NCBI GenBank assembly: GCA_963652335.1
Contig: CAVJSS010000001.1
Coordinates: forward strand, 1-64,000
From: UBA4951 sp963652335
GTDB lineage: Bacteria; Bacillota_I; Bacilli_A; RFN20; CAG-826
Direction: 5' to 3'
DNA: 64,000 nucleotides
Below are positions 34,573 through 43,816 of the stretch, one piece after another (position 1 is the stretch's first letter; each line of letters opens with the position of its first letter). The position numbers and the translations under genes were made by a program. Under the pieces are notes generated by a model, which was not told the DNA's origin, did no database searches, and worked only from the letters and a program-made list of their open reading frames with translations.

Positions 34573-35794
34573 CGTTAAGAAAATCAGAGAAGATTTCCCA
34601 ATGTATCGCAATCAGATAAAAATGCAGGGGAAACCTCTTGTTTGGTTGGACAACGCATCTACCACCTTTAAGCCAGATTGCGTGATTGAAGCGATAACCG
34701 ACTATTATTCAAAGGAAACGAGCAATTCGCACCGCGGCGATTATGACCTTTGCTACAACATGGACATGAAGGTTTTGGAAACCAGGAAATCCATCGCGAA
34801 TCTGATTAACGCAAAACCTGAGGAGATAGTGTTCACCTCTGGCACGACCATGTCCATCAACCTCATCGCTTTTGGCTATGGGGTCAAATATTTGAAGAAT
34901 GGTGATGAAATACTTATCACCGAAGCCGAACACGCTTCCAACGCTTTGCCTTGGTTCAAGGTGGCGGAAATGACTGGAGCGGTTGTCAAAATGATACCTC
35001 TTGACGAAAAGGGGAGACTGACTGTCGAAAACCTTAGGAAAACGATCAGCGAAAACACCAAAATCGTCGCCGTAGCACACGTTACGAATGTGCTTGGATA
35101 CGTCGCGCCAGTCAAAGAAATCGCCGACATCGCTCATGAATTCGGAGCAATTCTGGCTTTGGATGGCGCTCAATCCGTTCCTCATATGAAAATAGACGCA
35201 AAGGAAATTGGGTGTGATTTCTTGTCATTCTCAGGACATAAAATGTGTGGGCCTACCGGCATTGGCGTTTTATATGGCCGTTATGACTTATTGGATTCGA
35301 TGGATCCATTCATGACTGGCGGCGGGATGAACGTCAAATTCGATACGTGCGGAGACATCTCCTTGTTGCACGCTCCGATGCGTTTTGAAGCCGGAACCCT
35401 GAATCTAGCAGGCATAGTTGGATTGAAAACTGCTGTCGATTACATGAATTCGGTCGGTATAGAAAACATCCAACGGCATGAAAAGGAATTGAAAAAATAC
35501 GCGGTGAGGAAGCTGAAAGAAACGGGAAAAGTCACCATATATAACGAAGACAGCCCAACCGGGTTAGTGGCTTTCAACATCAATGGCATTTTCGCTCAAG
35601 ATGCGGCCACGTTCCTCAATTCAAAAGGCATAGCCTGCCGTTCTGGCCAACATTGCGCCAAAATGTTGAATGATTTTCTCAAAACCGTGGCCACCATCAG
35701 AGCTTCTTTCTATTTTTATACGTCAAAAGAAGACATAGATGCTTTAGTCGAAGCCGTCAAACATGGGGAGGATTTCTTAGATGCCTACTTTTAA
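34565..35794 (+). CDS. sufS: Cysteine desulfurase SufS
   Basis: A 409-residue PLP-dependent class V aminotransferase-fold enzyme that takes sulfur from L-cysteine for Fe-S assembly. The PLP lysine is Lys226 in SFSGHKMCGPTG; the catalytic cysteine is Cys364 in RSGQHCAKMLN, the group II (SufS) form. Length is standard. It overlaps sufD and sufU, and SufU is its sulfur acceptor in Gram-positive systems. Confidence 0.96.
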   Translation: MIDVKKIREDFPMYRNQIKMQGKPLVWLDNASTTFKPDCVIEAITDYYSKETSNSHRGDYDLCYNMDMKVLETRKSIANLINAKPEEIVFTSGTTMSINLIAFGYGVKYLKNGDEILITEAEHASNALPWFKVAEMTGAVVKMIPLDEKGRLTVENLRKTISENTKIVAVAHVTNVLGYVAPVKEIADIAHEFGAILALDGAQSVPHMKIDAKEIGCDFLSFSGHKMCGPTGIGVLYGRYDLLDSMDPFMTGGGMNVKFDTCGDISLLHAPMRFEAGTLNLAGIVGLKTAVDYMNSVGIENIQRHEKELKKYAVRKLKETGKVTIYNEDSPTGLVAFNINGIFAQDAATFLNSKGIACRSGQHCAKMLNDFLKTVATIRASFYFYTSKEDIDALVEAVKHGEDFLDAYF

Positions 35795-36227
35795 TCTCAA
35801 TCCGATGATGATGCGTGAGATCATCATGGACCATTATTCTTCTCCATCTCACAAAAAGGCGCCTAACGATCCTTCGTATAAGGAAATCCATGCCTCTTCG
35901 ACCAATTGCATCGATGATTTCACTTTGTACTTAAAAAGCGAGAATGGGAGGATTGCCGATGCATTATGGGATGGAGTCGCTTGTACTATATCTTCTGCTT
36001 CTACCGATATTTTATGTGAGCAAGCAATCGGAAAGAAATACGATGAAGCCAACTATATGATCGAGCAGTATTTGAATATGATCGAAGAAAAGCCGTATGA
36101 TGATTCGGTTTTGGATGAAGCCATCGTTTTCATGAATACCGGAAAGCAGGCTGCCAGGATCCATTGTGCGACGATGGGCTGGACCGCTATGAAAGACCTT
36201 ATCAAGGAAGACAAACAAAATGGCTGA
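35781..36227 (+). CDS. sufU: SufU-type sulfur transfer protein
   Basis: A 148-residue IscU/SufU-family protein. It has the SufU start (MMREIIMDHYSSPSHKK) and three conserved cysteines at SSTNCIDDF, GVACTISSAS and RIHCATMGW. SufU accepts persulfide from SufS with zinc at its active site and passes sulfur to SufBCD. It overlaps sufS by 14 bases and sufB by eight. Confidence 0.95.
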   Translation: MPTFNLNPMMMREIIMDHYSSPSHKKAPNDPSYKEIHASSTNCIDDFTLYLKSENGRIADALWDGVACTISSASTDILCEQAIGKKYDEANYMIEQYLNMIEEKPYDDSVLDEAIVFMNTGKQAARIHCATMGWTAMKDLIKEDKQNG

Positions 36228-37614
36228 AGAATTTTTGGATAAAAGAAGCGAATATGATTTCAAAACCGACGCTGAAGTCGTTTTTTCGACCGGCAAAGGA
36301 TTAAACGATGATGTCGTCAAAGCCATTTCAAAACACAAAAACGAACCGGAATGGATGATGGAATATCGTCTTAAGGCTTTACGCGCTTTTAGCAAAATGC
36401 CTCTTCCTGCCTATGGGCCGGATCTTTCGTTTTTGGACTTTGATAGCTATACCTATTACAATCAGGTTTCAAGCAAAGAACAGTCAGATTGGGACGATGT
36501 TCCTGAAGCTGTCAAAAACACTTTCGACCGTTTGGGAATTCCAAAGGCCGAACAAAAATATTTGGCGGGCGTAACCACCCAATTCGAATCGGAAGTCGTC
36601 TATCATAACATGCTTCAAGAAGTAGAAGAAAAAGGCGTCATTTTCCTTTCTACCGACATGGGCCTTCGCTTGTTCCCTGATCTATTCAAGAAATATTTTG
36701 GAACGGTTGTGCCTATAGCCGATAACAAATTCGCCGCTTTAAACAGCGCCGTTTGGTCTGGCGGATCGTTTATTTATGTTCCAAAAGGCGTAAAGTTGGA
36801 AAAGCCGCTTCAGTCTTATTTCAGAATCAATAATGAAAAGACCGGACAATTCGAGAGATCTCTGATAATTTGCGACGAAGGATCGGAAATCCATTACGTC
36901 GAAGGCTGCACGGCACCGGTATATCAAAAAGAATCGCTGCATGCCGCAGTCGTCGAAATCGTCGTTTTGAAAGGGGCACATTGCCGTTATACAACAGTCC
37001 AAAATTGGTCCAACAACATCGTCAATTTGGTTACCCAAAGGGCATTGGTTGAGGAAAACGGGTTTATGGAATGGGTCGATGGGAACATCGGCTCCTATAG
37101 GAATATGAAATATCCGGCCTGCATCCTTAAAGGAGATGGGGCGAAAGGCTCCGTCATTTCCATTGCTGTCGGTGGTCCAGACCAATTTCAGGATAACGGA
37201 TCAAGAATGATCCATATTGGGAAAAACACCTCGTCAACCGTTATTTCCAAATCGATATGCAGGGGCGGTGGAACTGCTAATTTCAGAGGAACTATCCGCA
37301 TTATGCCTAGCGCCAGCAACAGCCACGCCCACGAAGAATGCGATACCTTGATTTTGGATGATAAATCATTCTCTGACACCTATCCGAAGAATGAGATGAA
37401 GGATTCCACTTCCTATATCGAACATGAGGCGACTGTTTCCAAAATCAACGAAGACCAATTGTTTTATTTGATGAGCAGGGGCTTGTCCAAAGAACAAGCG
37501 ACCCAAATGATCGTCATGGGATTCATTGAGCCGTTCGCCAAAGAATTGCCAATGGAATATGCGGTCGAACTTAACCAATTGCTGAAATTGGATATGTCGG
37601 AATCGATTGGATAA
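36220..37614 (+). CDS. sufB: Fe-S cluster assembly scaffold SufB
   Basis: A 464-residue SufB, full length. Typical blocks are YHNMLQEVEEKGVIFLSTDMG, WSGGSFIYVPKGVKLEKPLQSYFRIN, and the C-terminal SKINEDQLFYLMSRGLSKEQA. It is the site of nascent cluster assembly with SufC and SufD. It is the last suf gene, and mnmG starts two bases after its stop, so suf and tRNA-modification genes are cotranscribed. Confidence 0.97.
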   Translation: MAEEFLDKRSEYDFKTDAEVVFSTGKGLNDDVVKAISKHKNEPEWMMEYRLKALRAFSKMPLPAYGPDLSFLDFDSYTYYNQVSSKEQSDWDDVPEAVKNTFDRLGIPKAEQKYLAGVTTQFESEVVYHNMLQEVEEKGVIFLSTDMGLRLFPDLFKKYFGTVVPIADNKFAALNSAVWSGGSFIYVPKGVKLEKPLQSYFRINNEKTGQFERSLIICDEGSEIHYVEGCTAPVYQKESLHAAVVEIVVLKGAHCRYTTVQNWSNNIVNLVTQRALVEENGFMEWVDGNIGSYRNMKYPACILKGDGAKGSVISIAVGGPDQFQDNGSRMIHIGKNTSSTVISKSICRGGGTANFRGTIRIMPSASNSHAHEECDTLILDDKSFSDTYPKNEMKDSTSYIEHEATVSKINEDQLFYLMSRGLSKEQATQMIVMGFIEPFAKELPMEYAVELNQLLKLDMSESIG

Positions 37615-37615
37615 T

Positions 37616-39487
37616 ATGAAGTATCAGGTAATCGTCATAGGAGGCGGACATGCCGGAATCGAAGCCGCGGCTGCTGCTGCGCATCTGAACATGCGCACTC
37701 TTTTAATCACCTTAAACAAAAAAATGATCGGCAACACTCCGTGCAACCCTCATATCGGTGGATCGGCAAAGGGCATTGTCGTAAGAGAAATCGACGCCTT
37801 AGGCGGGATGATGGGAAAATTTGCCGATCATCACCCACTTCAGATAAAAATGCTAAACACCGCCAAAGGCCCCGGCGTTCAATGCTTAAGGGCCCAAGTG
37901 GACAAAAAAGAATATCCAGCCTTCGTTCAAGGCGTCCTTGAAAAAATCGACGATCTGACGATTTTGGAAGATGAAGTGAAATCTTTGATCGTGGAAAACG
38001 GAACGATCAAAGGAGTCAATCTCGGGTCGGGGAAAGCGATTATGGCGGATGCTGTGATAATCACGACTGGAACCTATATGAATTCTTCGATAATTTCAGG
38101 CTGGGATTCCTTTAAAGGTGGACCCGATGGCGAAAAAGCATCCATTGGTTTAAGCGAGAACCTACGTGATTTGGGCGTTTCGATCAGAAGGCTTAAGACC
38201 GGGACTCCTCCAAGAGTGGATGGCAAAACCATCGATTGGTCAAAAGGTTCCATCCAACCTGGAATGGGTGGCGAACTCGCATTTTCCTACGAAACGAAAG
38301 CATTCACCCCATTGAAAGAACAATTGCCTTGCTATTTGATCTATACCAGCGACGAAACGATAAAAATCATCAAAGATCATTTAAGCGAATCAGCGGTTTT
38401 CAATGGCATTATAACAGGAATTGGCCCACGTTATTGCCCATCAATCGAATCAAAGGTAGTCAGATTCGCCGACAAGCCAAGACATCAGCTATTCTTGGAA
38501 CCGGAATTCCGAGATGGCGATTCGATTTATGTCCAAGGATTTTCGACCGGATTCGATCATCAAATCCAAGAAAGATTGATACATAGTTTGCCCGGCTTGG
38601 AAAAAGCCAAAATCCTTAAATATGCCTACCAGATAGAATATGATGCGGTGGATCCTTTCGAATTAAAGAAGAATTTGGAATTCAAAAAAATCAAAGGATT
38701 GTTCGGAGCTGGCCAAATATGCGGCACGTCTGGCTATGAAGAAGCTGCTGGATTGGGCTTGATGGCTGGGATAAATGCCGTGCGTTACCTAAAAAAAGAA
38801 GAACCTTTCATCCTTAGAAGAGATGAATCATACATCGGCGTCATGATCGATGATTTGGTCACGAAGGGGGCTGATGAACCTTATCGTTTGTTATCCTCTA
38901 GGGCTGAATATCGTTTGCTTCTAAGGCACGATAACGCGGATGAAAGATTGACTGCTTATGGTCATGATATAGGACTTATCTCCGATGAAAGATACGAAAT
39001 TTATCTTTCGAATCAAAAAAAGATAGCCGAAGCAATCGAAATAATGTCCAAGACAAACCTAAGTGACAAAGAATATCTAAGGCCATTTCTGGAAGCTTCT
39101 GGATATTCTGATTTCAATGTCGGGCATCGATGTATCGACCTTTTGAAAAGGCCAGGCCTTCATTATAGTGAAATCAAAGCCGCGACTCCTGAATTGAAAG
39201 ATTACGAATTCAATGAGAATTCGATTCTTTCTTTGGAAACAAAGGTGAAATATGAGGGCTATATCAAAAAAGCCCTTTCGGATGCCGAAAGGACAAGAAA
39301 AATGGAATTTGCCAAGCTCCCTGCCGATATTGATTATCAAAAACTGGATGGACTCCGTTTGGAAGCCCGTCAAAAACTCAATATGGTCAAACCGACGACG
39401 ATTGGGCAGGCTGGACGCATCGCTGGGGTCAATCCGGCCGATATATCGGCTTTGATATTGATTCTGAAAAAGGAAGGACGCTTATGA
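37616..39487 (+). CDS. mnmG: tRNA uridine-5-carboxymethylaminomethyl modification enzyme MnmG
   Basis: A 623-residue FAD-dependent enzyme that, with MnmE, makes the cmnm5U34 modification of certain tRNAs. FAD motif VIGGGHAGIEAA, HIGGSAKGIVVREIDALGG, and the C-terminal helical domain with AGRIAGVNPADISALI are all present. The ATG at 37616 is preferred; an in-frame TTG at 37607 lies inside sufB. rsmG overlaps the end by four bases, a common mnmG-rsmG pairing. Confidence 0.97.
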   Translation: MKYQVIVIGGGHAGIEAAAAAAHLNMRTLLITLNKKMIGNTPCNPHIGGSAKGIVVREIDALGGMMGKFADHHPLQIKMLNTAKGPGVQCLRAQVDKKEYPAFVQGVLEKIDDLTILEDEVKSLIVENGTIKGVNLGSGKAIMADAVIITTGTYMNSSIISGWDSFKGGPDGEKASIGLSENLRDLGVSIRRLKTGTPPRVDGKTIDWSKGSIQPGMGGELAFSYETKAFTPLKEQLPCYLIYTSDETIKIIKDHLSESAVFNGIITGIGPRYCPSIESKVVRFADKPRHQLFLEPEFRDGDSIYVQGFSTGFDHQIQERLIHSLPGLEKAKILKYAYQIEYDAVDPFELKKNLEFKKIKGLFGAGQICGTSGYEEAAGLGLMAGINAVRYLKKEEPFILRRDESYIGVMIDDLVTKGADEPYRLLSSRAEYRLLLRHDNADERLTAYGHDIGLISDERYEIYLSNQKKIAEAIEIMSKTNLSDKEYLRPFLEASGYSDFNVGHRCIDLLKRPGLHYSEIKAATPELKDYEFNENSILSLETKVKYEGYIKKALSDAERTRKMEFAKLPADIDYQKLDGLRLEARQKLNMVKPTTIGQAGRIAGVNPADISALILILKKEGRL

Positions 39488-40176
39488 CATACGAAGAACT
39501 TTTGGACACATATTCTCCGCTGAATATCCTTTCCGAGAAAAAAATCGAATTATTGAAGCGCTATGCCGAATTGCTTTTGAAAGCCAATGAGAAATTTAAT
39601 CTAACGGCCATCAAAGAAGTGCCGGATATAGTTGAAAAACATTTTTATGATTGCCTTTTGCCATTGAAACGATTCGATCTTAAAAACAAAAAAATCCTTG
39701 ATGTCGGAAGCGGAGGAGGATTTCCTGGATTGGTTTTCGCGATTTCCTTGCCAGAAAGCCAATTGACTTTGCTTGATGCAACTTTGAAAAAATGCGTGTT
39801 TTTGGAAGAAACAGCCAAAGCTTTGGGATTAACGAACGTCAAAGTCGTGAATTCCAGAGCAGAAGATTTCAAAATGAAAAATTGCTTCGATGTAGTTACT
39901 GCCAGAGCGGTGGCATTTATGCCAAAGCTTTTGGAAATCACGGCCCCCTTTGTTAAAGTAGATGGGAAGATTCTTTTGATGAAATCCTTAAAAGGAAAGG
40001 AAGAACTTAAAGAAAGCCAAAAAGCGATAAAAACTCTTAATTTGGAATTGATCGAATGTCAAAACGAAATCATGCCAAACAAAGAAGAAAGATCGAACTT
40101 CCTATTCGTTAAGAAAAAAGAAACCGCTAGGAAATACCCACGTTCATGGAAGGAAATAATGGAAAATCCCCTATAA
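39484..40176 (+). CDS. rsmG: 16S rRNA m7G527 methyltransferase RsmG
   Basis: A 230-residue SAM-dependent methyltransferase acting on the 530 loop of 16S rRNA. The SAM motif ILDVGSGGGFPGLVFAI and NLTAIKEVPDIVEKHFYDCL are standard. It overlaps mnmG by ATGA and ends the suf-mnmG-rsmG transcription unit; the FMN riboswitch begins 35 bases downstream. Confidence 0.96.
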   Translation: MTYEELLDTYSPLNILSEKKIELLKRYAELLLKANEKFNLTAIKEVPDIVEKHFYDCLLPLKRFDLKNKKILDVGSGGGFPGLVFAISLPESQLTLLDATLKKCVFLEETAKALGLTNVKVVNSRAEDFKMKNCFDVVTARAVAFMPKLLEITAPFVKVDGKILLMKSLKGKEELKESQKAIKTLNLELIECQNEIMPNKEERSNFLFVKKKETARKYPRSWKEIMENPL

Positions 40177-40210
40177 ATCGTTTACAAAACTTTTATTAGT
40201 CCTACAATAA

Positions 40211-40324
40211 GTTCGCTTCAGGGAGACGTTAGAATCGTCGACTGGCGGTAAAGTCCGCGAGCCTATAATGGCACGAACTGGTGAGATTCCAGTACCAACG
40301 GTAAAGTCCGGATGGAAGAAGCGT
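40211..40324 (+). ncRNA. FMN (RFN) riboswitch
   Basis: The conserved RFN blocks appear in order: GACTGGCGGTAAAGTCCGCGA, GAACTGGTGAGATTCCAGT, and CAACGGTAAAGTCCGGATGGAAGA (written in pieces at 40239-40260, 40275-40293 and 40297-40320). The closing stem pairs CGCTTC (40214-40219) with GAAGCG (40318-40323). FMN binding normally shuts off riboflavin genes. The expression platform follows directly (40353-40371). Confidence 0.96.
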
Positions 40325-40352
40325 TGCATCAATCCTATTTCGGTTGATTGTT

Positions 40353-40371
40353 CGCCCCTGCAGCAAGGGGG
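40353..40371 (+). promoter_or_regulatory. SD-sequestering hairpin downstream of the FMN aptamer
   Basis: CCCC (from about 40355) pairs with the GGGG of the AAGGGGG ribosome binding site (40365-40371), eight bases before the ribU ATG. This suggests that FMN blocks translation initiation; a T5 stretch after the stem also permits some termination. Confidence 0.65.
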
Positions 40372-40378
40372 TATTTTT

Positions 40379-41074
40379 ATGAAAGATTGGCAGATTTACG
40401 TATCTGTCTTTGGCATCTTCTTACTCGTCTTGATTGCAGCTATTTTCATTGGCAAGAAGACAGGGAAAAAGAAGAGGACGCCAGTTAGGATGTGCGCTCG
40501 TGTGGCTGTATTCGGGTCGCTTTCGGCTATCCTTTATGTCATTCCGGTTTTCCAAATTCATTTTCCATTCTTCCCAAGTTTCTTGGCTATTCATTTCGAC
40601 GAGATTCCAACTTTCATCGCCGGATTCGCTTATGGACCTTGGGCCGCTATTGGGGTAATTGCCATCAAAACGATAATAAAATTGCCATTTACGTCCACTT
40701 TATGCGTGGGCGAATTGGCAGACCTTATCTTTTCTTTGTCTTATGTTCTCCCAGCCGTCTTGATCTATAAAAAATGGAGAAACCTCAAAGGCGTGGCGTT
40801 GGGCTTTGCGGTTGGAACGGTATGCCAATTGGTGGTTTCGTTGATAATGAACATTTATGCCATGCTTCCGTTTTACATGTTCGTTATGGGGTTTCCGGAG
40901 GAAGCGTTGCTTTCTTTGTGCCAAGCCGCTAATCCAAAGATAACTTCATTGGGGTGGCCGTACGGGCTTTATGCGGTGCTACCTTTAAATGCGATGAAGG
41001 ATGCTATCGTAATGGTGGTTACTTTCATCGTTTATCGTTACATACACGTTCTATTGAGATTCGATAGGGATTAA
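40379..41074 (+). CDS. ribU: Riboflavin ECF transporter S component RibU
   Basis: A 231-residue membrane protein with about six helices. The family pattern VRMCARVAVFGSLSAILYVIP and HFDEIPTFIAGFAYGPWAAIG identifies RibU. It binds riboflavin and associates with the shared EcfA/A'/T module for uptake. The FMN riboswitch directly upstream confirms the substrate class. The start at 40379 follows the strong AAGGGGG SD; a longer frame would run through the riboswitch. Confidence 0.94.
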   Translation: MKDWQIYVSVFGIFLLVLIAAIFIGKKTGKKKRTPVRMCARVAVFGSLSAILYVIPVFQIHFPFFPSFLAIHFDEIPTFIAGFAYGPWAAIGVIAIKTIIKLPFTSTLCVGELADLIFSLSYVLPAVLIYKKWRNLKGVALGFAVGTVCQLVVSLIMNIYAMLPFYMFVMGFPEEALLSLCQAANPKITSLGWPYGLYAVLPLNAMKDAIVMVVTFIVYRYIHVLLRFDRD

Positions 41075-41080
41075 GAAAAA

Positions 41081-41106
41081 AGGCTTGCGATGGGCAAGCC
41101 TTTTCA
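41081..41106. terminator. Bidirectional terminator between ribU and ferredoxin
   Basis: AAGGCTTGC and GCAAGCCTT form a nine-base-pair stem with a short loop, flanked by A-run and T-run, between convergent genes. Confidence 0.9.
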
Positions 41107-41117
41107 ATCATCGTCAA

Positions 41118-41300
41118 TTATTCGATCGTGATAGCGGAAACTGGGCAGTTGGCGGCAGCTTCTTCGGCAGAGGCGTCAGCCTCGACTCCTTCGATAGCGG
41201 TAGCCTTTCCATCATCTCCGAATTCGAAAACGTCTGGGGCGCTTCCGACACAGAGACCGCATCCGATGCAAGCGTCATTGTTAACTGTGGCTTTTGGCAT
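41118..41300 (-). CDS. [4Fe-4S] ferredoxin
   Basis: A 60-residue acidic ferredoxin carrying one cluster: ACIGCGLCVG and the distant ANCPVSAI give the pattern C-x2-C-x2-C...C-P. The start is the ATG at 41300 after the SD GGAGGATC, rather than a longer frame that adds a non-ferredoxin tail. It is a low-potential electron carrier in the cytosol and a plausible partner of the NfnAB-like pair at 16672-18986. Confidence 0.95.
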   Translation of the reverse strand: MPKATVNNDACIGCGLCVGSAPDVFEFGDDGKATAIEGVEADASAEEAAANCPVSAITIE

Positions 41301-41418
41301 TGTTGGATCCTCCAAAATAAGTAGCCTAATTATATTGTCGTTGAATGTTTTCTTCAATAATATGAACGAAATTTCAAATTAGCGTCCATTCATGAATGAA
41401 TGTGGCGCTTCTTTAGAG

Positions 41419-41424
41419 TAAAAT
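41419..41424 (+). promoter_or_regulatory. -10 box of a leaderless promoter (98-residue membrane protein)
   Basis: TAAAAT lies seven bases before the ATG at 41432 and there is no SD. The -35 region is weak. Confidence 0.5.
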
Positions 41425-41431
41425 ACGAGTT

Positions 41432-41728
41432 ATGAAGAGCAGGATCGAGAAATATGAAAAATACAGATCCAGGATCGCCAGGGCGCCGGAATGGAGTTTC
41501 AGGCTTGATAGAAAAAGTTCTTCAAAACATTCGGCTGATGAAAGGGCTATGGAAGGAAAATCTATCGGTTCTAGAGCCATTTTGCTTGAAAGTGAGAAAA
41601 AAGGTCCGAGAATCGTTGGCTATGAGAAATACCGCCAATCCAAGCAAACGATCAATATTCTCAAATACACCTTGTTTGCAGTCAGCATCATCTTCATGAT
41701 TGTTCTCTATATTACTTGGGCGAGGTAA
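41432..41728 (+). CDS. Small single-pass membrane protein, function unknown
   Basis: A 98-residue protein with a basic, Ser-rich N-terminal 70 residues (cytosolic) and one C-terminal transmembrane helix (residues ~76-95, ILKYTLFAVSIIFMIVLYI). An imperfect repeat YEKYRS/YEKYRQ is visible. No family is recognised. The stop overlaps no gene, but cmk begins six bases later, so it probably leads the cmk-der operon. Tail-anchored topology suggests a division or envelope scaffold, but this is speculation. Confidence 0.65.
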   Translation: MKSRIEKYEKYRSRIARAPEWSFRLDRKSSSKHSADERAMEGKSIGSRAILLESEKKGPRIVGYEKYRQSKQTINILKYTLFAVSIIFMIVLYITWAR

Positions 41729-41733
41729 CTGCA

Positions 41734-42405
41734 ATGTCAAATATCGCAATCGCAATCGATGGTCCTGCCGCAGCAGGTAAGTCAACCGTGGCAAAAGCCG
41801 TCGCATCGGCTTTAGGCTTTACTTATATCGATACTGGGGCTATGTATCGAGCCGTTACCTATGCCGTCATCCAAGCCGGATTGGATCCGCAAAATGAAAC
41901 CCAAGCGGTCAAGGTTTTGCCAGGATTGTCAATCGAATTGAAACAAGACGGGACTGTTTTATGCAACGGCGAAGACGTGACAAAACAAATTAGATTGCCT
42001 TTGGTTTCCGGCCAAGTCAGTTATATCGCGGCGATGAAACCCGTTCGTTTGGCATTGATTGAGATGCAGCGCCAAATGGCTGATTCCAAATCGGTTGTGA
42101 TGGATGGCAGAGATATCGGCACTTATGTTTTGCCAAATGCCCAAGTGAAGATTTTTCAAATCGCATCCGTTGAGACAAGAGCTGTCCGCCGCTATGAGGA
42201 AAATCTCGAAAAAGGAATCCATTGCACGTTGAAAAGCGTGGAAGAAGAGCTCAGGCTCAGAGATAAGATCGATTCCGGGAGGGAATTCGACCCACTTAAG
42301 CCGGCTATCGATTCGGTTCTTTTGGATACGTCTTGCCTAACGATAAAAGAATCCATCGACGCCATTTTGGAAATCATCGAAAGAAAGACGGGAGTCAAAG
42401 CATAA
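41734..42405 (+). CDS. cmk: Cytidylate kinase
   Basis: A 223-residue CMP/dCMP kinase that phosphorylates CMP in nucleotide metabolism. The P-loop IDGPAAAGKST, YIDTGAMYRAVT and MDGRDIGTYVLPNA are intact. The ATG at 41734 follows a GAGGT SD; a TTG at 41716 is possible but lies inside the previous gene. The stop TAA shares its last A with the ATG of der (TAATG). Confidence 0.96.
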   Translation: MSNIAIAIDGPAAAGKSTVAKAVASALGFTYIDTGAMYRAVTYAVIQAGLDPQNETQAVKVLPGLSIELKQDGTVLCNGEDVTKQIRLPLVSGQVSYIAAMKPVRLALIEMQRQMADSKSVVMDGRDIGTYVLPNAQVKIFQIASVETRAVRRYEENLEKGIHCTLKSVEEELRLRDKIDSGREFDPLKPAIDSVLLDTSCLTIKESIDAILEIIERKTGVKA

Positions 42406-43709
42406 TGCAGTTAGGAACATTGGCTATAGTTGGTGCTCCGAGCGCTGGAAAAAGCACCATATTCAATCGAATAGTCGGCGAAAGGCGGGCAATTGTTGAG
42501 CCAACCAGAGGCGTGACCAGAGATAGGCTTTACGGAAAAGGCGAATGGCTGACCAAAGAATTCACCGTGATCGATACCGGAGGCATTCAGATAAAAGACG
42601 CTCCTTTCCAGGTGGAAATCAGGGCCCAAGTCGACATTGCTATCGAACAAGCCGACGTGATTCTTTTCATCGTGGATGGAAAATTAGGGCGTTCCCAAGA
42701 TGATGAATTCATTGCCAGATTGCTTCAAAAGAGCGGAAAGCCGATTATTTTGGCGGCAAACAAAATCGACTCCATACAAGAAATAGCAGACTTATCGGAA
42801 TTCTATCGTTTGGGCTTGGGAGAGCCGTTGGCCGTTTCTGGCGCTCATGGCATAGGCATCGGCGACCTTTTAGATAAAGTGGTATCCTTGCTTCCGGGAA
42901 AAGAAGAAAGCGTTTATGGAGATGCCATATCTTTTTGTCTTATCGGTAGACCGAATGTCGGCAAGTCGTCATTGTCGAACCGCTTTTTGAACAAGGAAAG
43001 GACCATTGTTTCCAACATTGCCGGCACAACCAGGGATTCCGTCGATTCTCCGTTTAGCTTCAATGGGCAAAATTATGTCGTCATCGATACGGCTGGTTTA
43101 GTGAAACGCGGCAAAATCTATGAAGCGATCGACAAATATGCTGCCTTAAGGGCCTTAGCGGCTATCGATCGGTCCCAAGTGGCCCTTCTTTTGATTGATG
43201 GAGAGGTCGGAATAACCGAACAAGACAAACATGTGGTCGGCTATGCGGTGGAAGCGAAAAAAGCCATCGTTATCGTCGTCAATAAGTGGGATGTGGCCAA
43301 AAACGAGAAGGACGCTGAAGAATTCACGAGAGAAATCAAAAAGGAATTCAAGTTTTTGGACTATGCCCAGATTCTTTATGTTTCGGCCAAAACAGGTCAT
43401 AATGTCGAAAAGATCCTCCCAGCCATCAAAAAAGCCTACGAAGGGTACAATAGAAGAATCCCGACCAATGTTTTGAATGAAATAATATTGGATGCCCAAG
43501 CCATGAATCCTACCCCATTATTCAATCATGGTCGCCTTAAAATCGTTTACGCTTCCCAAATCGATGTTTGCCCACCGAAATTCGTTTTCTTTTGCAACGA
43601 TCCGAAATTCGTGCATTTCAGTTATACGAGATATTTGCTCAATAGACTTAGGGAAACGTTTGATTTCGAAGGCAGCCCGATCGATATAATTTATAGACAA
43701 AGGAAATAA
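42405..43709 (+). CDS. der: Ribosome assembly GTPase Der (EngA)
   Basis: A 434-residue protein with two tandem GTPase domains and a C-terminal KH-like domain, required for 50S maturation. The second P-loop is canonical (GRPNVGKSSLSN). The first reads GAPSAGKSTIFN instead of the usual GRPNVGKS, though its switch (RGVTRDR, DTGGI) and NKID are kept. The cmk-der order is typical of Firmicutes, and the start overlaps the cmk stop. Confidence 0.96.
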   Translation: MQLGTLAIVGAPSAGKSTIFNRIVGERRAIVEPTRGVTRDRLYGKGEWLTKEFTVIDTGGIQIKDAPFQVEIRAQVDIAIEQADVILFIVDGKLGRSQDDEFIARLLQKSGKPIILAANKIDSIQEIADLSEFYRLGLGEPLAVSGAHGIGIGDLLDKVVSLLPGKEESVYGDAISFCLIGRPNVGKSSLSNRFLNKERTIVSNIAGTTRDSVDSPFSFNGQNYVVIDTAGLVKRGKIYEAIDKYAALRALAAIDRSQVALLLIDGEVGITEQDKHVVGYAVEAKKAIVIVVNKWDVAKNEKDAEEFTREIKKEFKFLDYAQILYVSAKTGHNVEKILPAIKKAYEGYNRRIPTNVLNEIILDAQAMNPTPLFNHGRLKIVYASQIDVCPPKFVFFCNDPKFVHFSYTRYLLNRLRETFDFEGSPIDIIYRQRK

Positions 43710-43756
43710 TTCAGAGAAAACAATAGCTAGTTCTTATCTAAGTTTTTCACTTCTTC

Positions 43757-43784
43757 TTGAAATAGTTCGTCAATGTGATAAATT
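43757..43784 (+). promoter_or_regulatory. Promoter of the HU gene
   Basis: -35 TTGAAA (43757-43762), 16-base spacer, -10 TAAATT (43779-43784) with TGA in extended position. The HU start at 43817 follows the SD ATAGGAG. Confidence 0.6.
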
Positions 43785-43816
43785 CATCTCAGTCCACCTA
43801 TATAGGAGAAAAAAAC

